DNA of 64,000 bases, taken from NCBI GenBank assembly GCA_907165275.2, contig OU015653.1, positions 10,012,001-10,076,000 on the forward strand, given 5' to 3'. The notes under the pieces were generated by a model. The model made no database searches. It saw nothing but the letters and a program-made list of their open reading frames with translations, and was not told the DNA's origin. The translations under genes and the position numbers were made by a program. This document shows, piece by piece, positions 32,501 through 41,500 of the stretch; position 1 is the stretch's first letter; each line of letters opens with the position of its first letter. This stretch comes from Zygaena filipendulae (taxonomy: Eukaryota; Arthropoda; Insecta; Lepidoptera; Zygaenidae).

Positions 32501-35500
32501 ATAATATATAGTACAATTGACTGAAATATAGTACGATACTATATAATATAGTACGGGTAGCAACCCTACCCGCCGCGTCTACCTGTCTGTCTATCTGTAT
32601 GTTCGCGATAAACTCAAAAACTACTGACCGGATGATGCGGTTTTCACCAATAGATAGATGCTTCATGAGGAAGGTTTAGGTTAATAATTTGTTTAATTTG
32701 TTTTAAAAGCACTACGGTATGTTAAATTAATTCTCGATGTTTTCACAATCAATAGGCTTAAAATTGTTAAAACTTCACCTTCACTGGTTGCATTTCACAA
32801 TCGAGCGGCTCGTCGATGAGATGCCTCTTCACCGGCTGCAGCAGACAGGACCCCAGCACCGCGTGGAACGCCAACGCCCCCAGTATCACCACCGTCCAGC
32901 GGAAGCCGAACTCCCACAGGAGTATATTCACCAGCTGGGGCATCACCATCAGACCGAAGCCGGTGCCGGCCATCGACAGACCGACGGCTTGACCTCTCTT
33001 CTTGGAGAAGTAGTGGTTCAGTGAAACAAAAGACGACGCCGACGCCAGGCCCACTCCGAACCCTGAAACCAATGAGATCGTCTTTGTATCCATTGTTATG
33101 TTATCATTATACAAAACCCAACACAGTTCGTTGCAAATCTATAAATAAAAAAGGGGGTTTATTGTTTGTTTGTTTTTTAAGCGCCCGGTTGCGATTAAAT
33201 TTAATGGGTTGTTGTGCGCGCTGGGCAAGAATTGTATTTAAAAAGCATTGCATTTCCACTATAGATGGGCAATCAACCCGGTGCTTGGGATTAAACTCGA
33301 TAAAAGCCTGCCATTTTCGGGTTTAAACCCGAGTATAAACCCGAAAATGGCAGGCTTATATCGGGTTTAAACTGGCATCGGACCATCGGACGTTGGACGA
33401 AAACCTAATGCTGAAAGATCACAAAGGTTACGAAAATACAAAATCGATCCCTCGCGAACATGACATAACGCTGTCTATTAACCGCAAATATATCTAAAGA
33501 TAATGTTAGATTACTTTTATTGTTTTACTAAATTACCGGCACACATGATAAAACTAATAGTGTTAGACCATAATGACATCAAGAAAGAAGGAAAAGGAAT
33601 TTATTCGTTTCAATATATAAAGTAATGCATTTTACAAAAGAGTAAAGTTTAATTTGCAAGCGAACCATAGATGACAGAGAAGAGAGAGGATATCACAATA
33701 ACATACGTATGTTTTTTATTCCTTGATCATTATGGTTTTATAAGTCCCTAGAGTTGGTAATGTGTTAAGGCGGAAACACACTTGTGGGTCGTGTCGACGT
33801 TGTGTCGCGACAGAATTATATTTGTTTCATACATTTAGTATGATTAGAGAAGAACCACAACAGAACACGCCACAACACGACACAGGTGTGTTTCCGCCTT
33901 TATTCTGATGTAGGGTTACCGTTATTATGCTTCAAATAGGAACTCACCTCCCAGTATACTGTATGTAGCTATAATATGCTCCATGCTGTTAGCGGGCGCT
34001 GTGAACAGTAGTCCCAAGGCGCACACTGTAGATCCAAAAAAACAAACTTTTCTATAGGAGAAGGTCTTGATGACTGGTCCGACGAAAAAACCGGTGAAAT
34101 TGATGACAGCGTCGAGGGTGCTCATGATGAGCGACGCGCCGGTGGTGTGGACACCCAGGTCGTCCAACAAGTCTTTGAATAGCAGACCGAACGACGGCTC
34201 CAGCGATCTTGTCGAAAACTGGAAATTAAAAAACAAAATAAAGTTACAACGCGCATAATATATATACGTAAATGCGAAGGTACGTTTGTTTGTTAGGCTT
34301 TAAATATTTCAATATTCCGCAGTATTGTAACATAATATTTAGTAAAAAAAAAAACTTTTTTTACCCTCCTGCAGATAAATGAAGATAAATGACTTTTTAT
34401 AACTGACCTTCACCAGAGTAAAAATATTATTTTTTTCAAAATTAAGGAGTAAGTATCAGCTAAACCACAGATAATATAATACTATAGGCTAAACTATTTT
34501 CATCGCAGGGTTTCCGAAAGCATCTCGAAGTTCACGCGTCGCGGATAAACAGCGAGGAACGGCTAGTTTCTAATAAGTTTTATTTATTGACTAGTTGTCC
34601 CAACGGTTTCAGCCGCGATCATTTCGAAGTTCCCGCGGAATTGTTCCATACAAACTTCGCAACCCCTTTTCATCCCCTTAGGGGTTAAATTTTCAAAAAT
34701 CCCTTCTTCGTCATACAAAGAGCACACCCTCCAAGTTTCAGGTCTCTACGATCAGCGGTTTAGGCTGTGCGTTGATCCATCAGTCATTCAGGACAAAACA
34801 TTTTATATGTATAGAAGATTAGGTGTAATGGTATGTTCCCCACACTCTAATGGTCTATTATTATTATTACCTACTAGCTGTCCCCACTGTGACACCCGCA
34901 TGAATTTTGTGATTCCCTCGGAAACTCCTATTAGGCATATAAAAATTCCGAAAGAGATTCTGAAAGTCATTGGAAAACTGCTTTAAAATCTACAACGTGT
35001 TAAGGTGGCGCGCCACCATATTATGCAGCCTCTCAGCCGATAGAGGCCGCGGGCGGCGCCATAAAAGTGTTTTCTCGATTTACAGAGAATCGCAAGCTAA
35101 AAGATAGATTTTGATGATAAATGCGACAGGATGAGTGTTTAATACATCTTTCATTTAAAAAATTTATATGGTCTTACGTGCATTATTATCCTTTGACTAC
35201 AAGAAAATTAGGAATAACCGCCCGAAACGTAGTCACACACACATGCAAATCGATTAGTATTAGCCGAATCTGATTCTGAATTTGACTTATTATGTTTGAG
35301 TCTCGTTGGCGCTGTGGTGTAATACGTCTCCTTTTGTAAATAATGAATCGTGAAAATCTCGTGTTCAAATCTAAGATTGCGATTCCACTTTTTGTAACTA
35401 ATTTTCTCAAATTTGTTTATATATACTTATTTATAGATCTACAAACGATTTATTTTTCGTTCTTTTTTGGAATTTTATTTTAATTCCAAAAAAGAAAATT

Positions 35501-38500
35501 TAAAGGATATAGAACTAGAATCTAAGAAAATGTAAAGATGGATAAAGCTAAATAAAAATATTGGAATTATTTTCAATACAACCTTTCCCTGCAGGTTACA
35601 CACGTACCTATTTGCGTAAATATTGGGACTGAAAATAATTTTGGGTATAAAAAGAACTCTAGGTCCTAATCTAAATTTCAAGATTTCGGGATTTACTTGG
35701 TGATAAAAAAATTGAAATCTTATAATATCTCCGACACTATGACCACAATACCATCATCTTTATATTTCAGCAGTCTATGTGATTTACGTCATCAACTAGG
35801 ATGTTTTTAATTTTAGAAAAAATCAATCATAGAAAATCCAAAACTAAATAAAATCGCAGTTCAACTCAAAACCTGAATGATTCGTGATAACTTTACAAAA
35901 AAAGTACATAATTCCACAAAGACACTGACATTACAATCCCTACTAAATACTGATAATATTATAAATGCGAAAGTAACACTGTCTATCTGCCTGTCTGTTA
36001 CGTCAATGGCTCAACGGATCATCACGAAATTTTGCATACACGTTGTCAGGGGTACAGAAAAGGACATAGGGTACTTTATATGCTGGAATTCCCACGGGAA
36101 CTCCAAAATTAACACCGGTGAAATCTAATGAGATTTTGCATATACGTTGTCAGGGGTACAGAGAAGGTACCCTATATGCATAGGGTACTTTGTATCCCGG
36201 AATTCCTGCGGGATCTCCGAAATTGCCACGGGTGAAACCGCGGGGAACAGCTAGTACTCATATAAACCAAGATTTGAATCGTAATTCTAAAAGGATTAGA
36301 GCCAGACGTTAGTACGCATAGTGGTTATATACTCTTTGGTCTAGCCACTCAACCTATACACCACTTGGTGTTATTACACGAAAAAAAAACATAAACGCAT
36401 TCTGCCGTTGTTCCATTTCAAAATTTAAATTTTGTCATCTCGTGATAATAATATTTTATATTTTATTGAGTTTCATCAGTAGGTACGTTGAGTTTGTAAA
36501 GTATTTTATATTCTACTAGCTGTGTCCCGCAGTTACACCCGCGTGAAACATTTTTATAAAATTAACAACTGATACTGGAGGATACTGTAGTTTCTTTTGA
36601 GTGAAGTATTTAAAAAAACTGGTTCTTTACTTTTTTATAATAACACTAGCTATTTTTCATAATATACCTAGAAATTAGCGCGGTTTCACCCACGCTAATT
36701 TCAGAGTTTCTGCGGGAATTCTGGGATAAAAACTACCGTGTCCTTCTCTGTGCCCCTACTAATAAAGTGTATGCAAAATTTCTAGATAAACGGTTGAGTA
36801 ATAAACCGTAACATACAAACAAACAAACTCATATTCGCATTTCTAATAATAAGTTTATCTAGAAGTGTGCATAATGTATATTATGAAAAAGCAGTTTAGA
36901 TTTGAAATCGTAAACAAAAGCATAAAAAATGACAGATAATAAAAAAAATTATCTATACTTCTAAACTATAATAAAAGAGTAGAATCCGCGATTCTGTACA
37001 TTGAATATTTTTACCTAAAATGGAGAGGGGTGATAAAAGAAGAGTAACCAAGCACAAAAAAAAGTTTTTGAAATTCTTTTCTGTCTGTCTGTCTGTTTGT
37101 TCGCCATAATCTCCAAATCAACTGAACAGATTGTCATGCGGTTTTCACAGGTAGATTAAGCTTAGCCTGTAGCTACATAATATAGGCTTTGTTTCATTCA
37201 AATCGGATATCGGGAAAAAAAGTTATTACACAAAAACTTTTCACGCGGGTGAAACCGCAGGGCACAGTTAGTCATATAATATTGAGACTTCTTCGGAAGT
37301 TGTTCTAACCACTGGACCATTATCGTATAGTTCCTCCTGCCGAAAAAATTGTATGCATTCAGCCGTCGCGCGTCATTTGAATATATTGATCTTCTTTTAT
37401 TTAGTTTCGTCAAAGCAGTGCGTTGGGAAGATAGATTTATTATAATATTGTATTATTTGTAAAATATAAATATTTTACTGGCAGTTGATCCTGCCGCGGT
37501 TTTGCTCGCGTCAGTTTTTATTTTTATTTTTTTTTTATTACAAAATCAAGGAAATAATAAATAATAATGAGTGAACAGTTACATCATTTGGAAAAATTTA
37601 CAAAAATTAAGTCTTTATTATACACGGTGTAACGTTACGAGGGTATTTTTTTTGTAAAAAGGCATTCAATATTCGATTCTCGTCTCTAATAGTTGACTAA
37701 AAAAAATTTGGAGAAAAAACTTACTGAAAAAACCATGTGAGTGTCGTGTCGTGCTCCGCTCGTATTGGTCATAGCGTGATGTTATAGCCTATGGCCGTCC
37801 TCAATAAATGACTATCTAACACGGAAATAATTTTTCAATTCGATCTAGTAATTCCTGAGATTAGTACGTTCAACCAAACAAGCAAACAAACTCTTCAGCT
37901 TTATCATTAGTACCTATAAATTAACAAATACAAAGTAGGTATATGCATAGGTAATAGTAAAAAATATTATAAGCTTTTGAAAATTACTTCACGTGATCAC
38001 ATAGATATCACGAAAAGATGAAGTTTGACCTACCAACACGATGAGTCTGTAACTTGCAGTTTCGGAGATATGAGCTGTCGAAAATTTGACCATGTGATCA
38101 CATAGATATCACAAAACATGAAGTTTGAGTACCAACGTGATATGACTGCGTCCTATAGTTTCGGAGTTATAAGTGTTCAAAAATTTTGTCACGTGAACAC
38201 ATAGATACCACGAAAACATGAAGTACAGCAACATGATGGGGTTGTCTCATACTAGTTTCGTGGGTATGAGCTTTACAAAAAAAAAATATTTTTTTGAAGA
38301 TATTAAAAATTTGATCACGTGGTCACATAGACACAATAAAAATATGAAGTTGTACCAACATTATATGGCTGCGTGTCATTGCTGATTGCATCGAAGATAA
38401 AAGTTAAATTACCCTGGACCGTGGTGAGATACAACCATTCGAAAATATGGTCTCTCTCTTTTACGCATCGAGAAAACAAGAAAGAGATAGCAAGAATTTA

Positions 38501-41500
38501 TGCAACACAAAAATATAAAATACTTGTACGGGCTACCTGTAGCTTATAAGGTATACCTACTTGTACGGGACTCAAAACAAAATGTAGTTATGCCTTCGCT
38601 TCGGCTACTAAATACCTACCAACTATATCAGTAATATGTATATTCCAAATTCAATTCTAAATTATCCCGGTAGGTAAAATTGTCAAAACTCACGGCTCAA
38701 CGCCTTTCGAGCCTTTTGGAACTCACTACAAACTACTGCATTCGGGGGACTTGTCAGTCTACAGCCAAACCACAGCTGTTTATAGACCGGGCCGCCATTT
38801 TCGTACACATATACTGTATACGCTCTCACACAAGTAAGAGATTCGACCAAAATTTAATATTTTTGAAATGCTTATAATTATGTTATTTGTTCACTATCTG
38901 CAAAGATTTGGGACTTATGCGTCATCGAAACAAGTAGAAGTATTTTATTAAAAAAAGTCTAATAAATAAAAACAGCCGTAGTGCAAGAAAACTCGGTAGG
39001 CAATTTGTATGAAAACTAGCCCTAACACCCGCACCTTAATGAATTAACTGAAAACCTGATACAACCCATTTAAAAAAATAAACAATAATATGATTAAAAT
39101 ATATTTTATGTCGAAAAAATTTATACTTTAAAAAAGGTGACCTATCTACGAAATTCCAAGCGCTACGCCCGCGCTTACCGGTTCGAATTTTTTTGCTGCG
39201 GGCGGCGTACGCGCCTAATATTGAATTATAAATAATTTAGACATGGGCTAGTAAAAATGAAAAAATATAACCTATATTTAAAAATAGTGCGATCGATTCG
39301 CTAGTCGATTCTGAGCAAACTACTTTCTAGTTTTCAGTTAATTCATTAACACGTTGTATAACTAAACAAAGCTATCTCTCATATCGCCATCAGCGATTGT
39401 ACGTATATAAATTAATAATCTGACAAAAGACCACCTAAAATTATTTTACTGCATTGCGTTAAACCCCAATTTCATAGCTAGATAAGACTCGGATATATTA
39501 TAAATTAAGTACTTATGTAGTTGTGCAATCACGAGAATGGAGGAATCAAGACATCTAACCGTGTCCTAATACCTAGTATAAAATGCCGGCATTTCTAATG
39601 TTTCTGTGAGTAGGCGCTTTGTCATTCGGGAGATCATGCATGACGTGGGCTCGGGTTTGTTGACGCGATATGAAATAACGTAATCATTATCAATTAGACT
39701 CACTTCGACAAAGGACAAACTTAACACGCGACCAATGCAAACATAATAATATATGTACAAATTACATATTATTTCGTTCGTATCTTTCGTAATGAATGAC
39801 AAAAAAAATTATCGGGACAATGGGCAAGTTGACTAATTTTTATTTTTTAGTCCGTCTTATAGATTATTAAAACATATTGGACATGTATTTTTTCTTTTTT
39901 TTCGTAATCAAAAAATAACGGCGATATATTGAGTTGAAATTTCGCGTGACGTCACTATTCTGACAGTTTGTATGGCGGTTTTAGCGGTTAGTGACGTCAC
40001 GACCCCCTCACCCTAAACTTTAATGCGCTTTATCTCTGTATATTTTAATTTATTTGAAAAAGCAAAAAATACGTGTCTATTGTTTTTTTATTTTCTAACT
40101 GACGGACTAATTAGAATTTTGATTTTCAAAAGTAGTCCACATCCCTATTTCCATGGTTCCTCTTTAAAATTCGGTCTATTTTTATCTAGCTGCAGAAGAC
40201 AAAGCTTAGATATATTGAATTCATACATAATAGAGATAAGTTAAGCGAAACTACAAAAACGATTGTTTAAAACCACAGAAACATAATAGGTATTAAAAGA
40301 TACTAATAGGTAAATCGTCAATAGAACATGAAGGCGAATTATGTTCTTGTATTTTGTTTAGAAATAGCTACTTTATTTTTAGAATCTATATAGGTAATAT
40401 ACCTATAAGGAGAGGGGACAAATTTGTGTTCGCCTTGTGACGTCATTACCTGTGCATGTCCATTAGATAAAATCCTTTCACAGAGTATACAAGTTATATA
40501 AAAAAAATTGTTTAACTATACAAATAAATTATAATAAGAAAGATTGCGTCCCTCTGTTATGTTTACTGATTAAGCATACATAATTTTGAATACATGTCTG
40601 AACTTGATTACTTACTAGGTACTAATATGTATTTATAACACTATAGTAACATGACGTAATGTTTTATCTATACGCGACGTTATACTTTTTATCTAGATAA
40701 ATGGGTTGGTTAACTTAGTAGATTGCCGGTCATGGGATCAAAAGTAACAAAAATAACTATAAAATTTAATAAGTCTGAAACAGCGGAAGTATGTAGTTAC
40801 TAATGGAACCTAGCCACGCAAAACGTTTTATATGTCAAACAAACCATTTCATAGATTGATGTAGGTACCTACAAATTGTATTGTTATGATAGTTATGACT
40901 CAGAAGATAAATTAAATAAAACAAGAAAAATACATATATACATATTCTGTGCTCAATGAAATATACAAATTGATTCGTTTATTTCCTTAGAACATATACG
41001 TACCTACCTATATTATGTGCATATTAATTAGTAAAAATCAACATAAGTAGTTTCGAATAGCTTTAATGTAATTCTATATCAGGAATCTATCAGTTGCTTT
41101 TTTCTCTTGAAATATTTTCCCCATAATTAACTAGTCGTAATTATTGAAAGCGCATAAAAAGTACTACCTATTTGCGTATATTTTCACATAAAAGTAAAAA
41201 TCAATAGAAACAACCGATTGCCTCATTGTAATTCTAAATTAGAAATATCGGTCCCTTACGTAATTGTATGAAGCCTTTTCTTGTCTTTCTATAGCGGTTT
41301 TACTTTGATCGTACAGTCGTAAAATATATTTATACACGGTGAAACTTTCGTATTGTTTACTATGGAGTATGGACGCATTTTAGAGCCCGTCTTTACTAAC
41401 ACTATCGAGAATTTTGCTATGGCTATGTCTGTCATTTCCATACTAAAATTCTCAAAGTGTAAGTAAAGACGGGCTCTCAAATCCTTCCATAGTAAATTGA

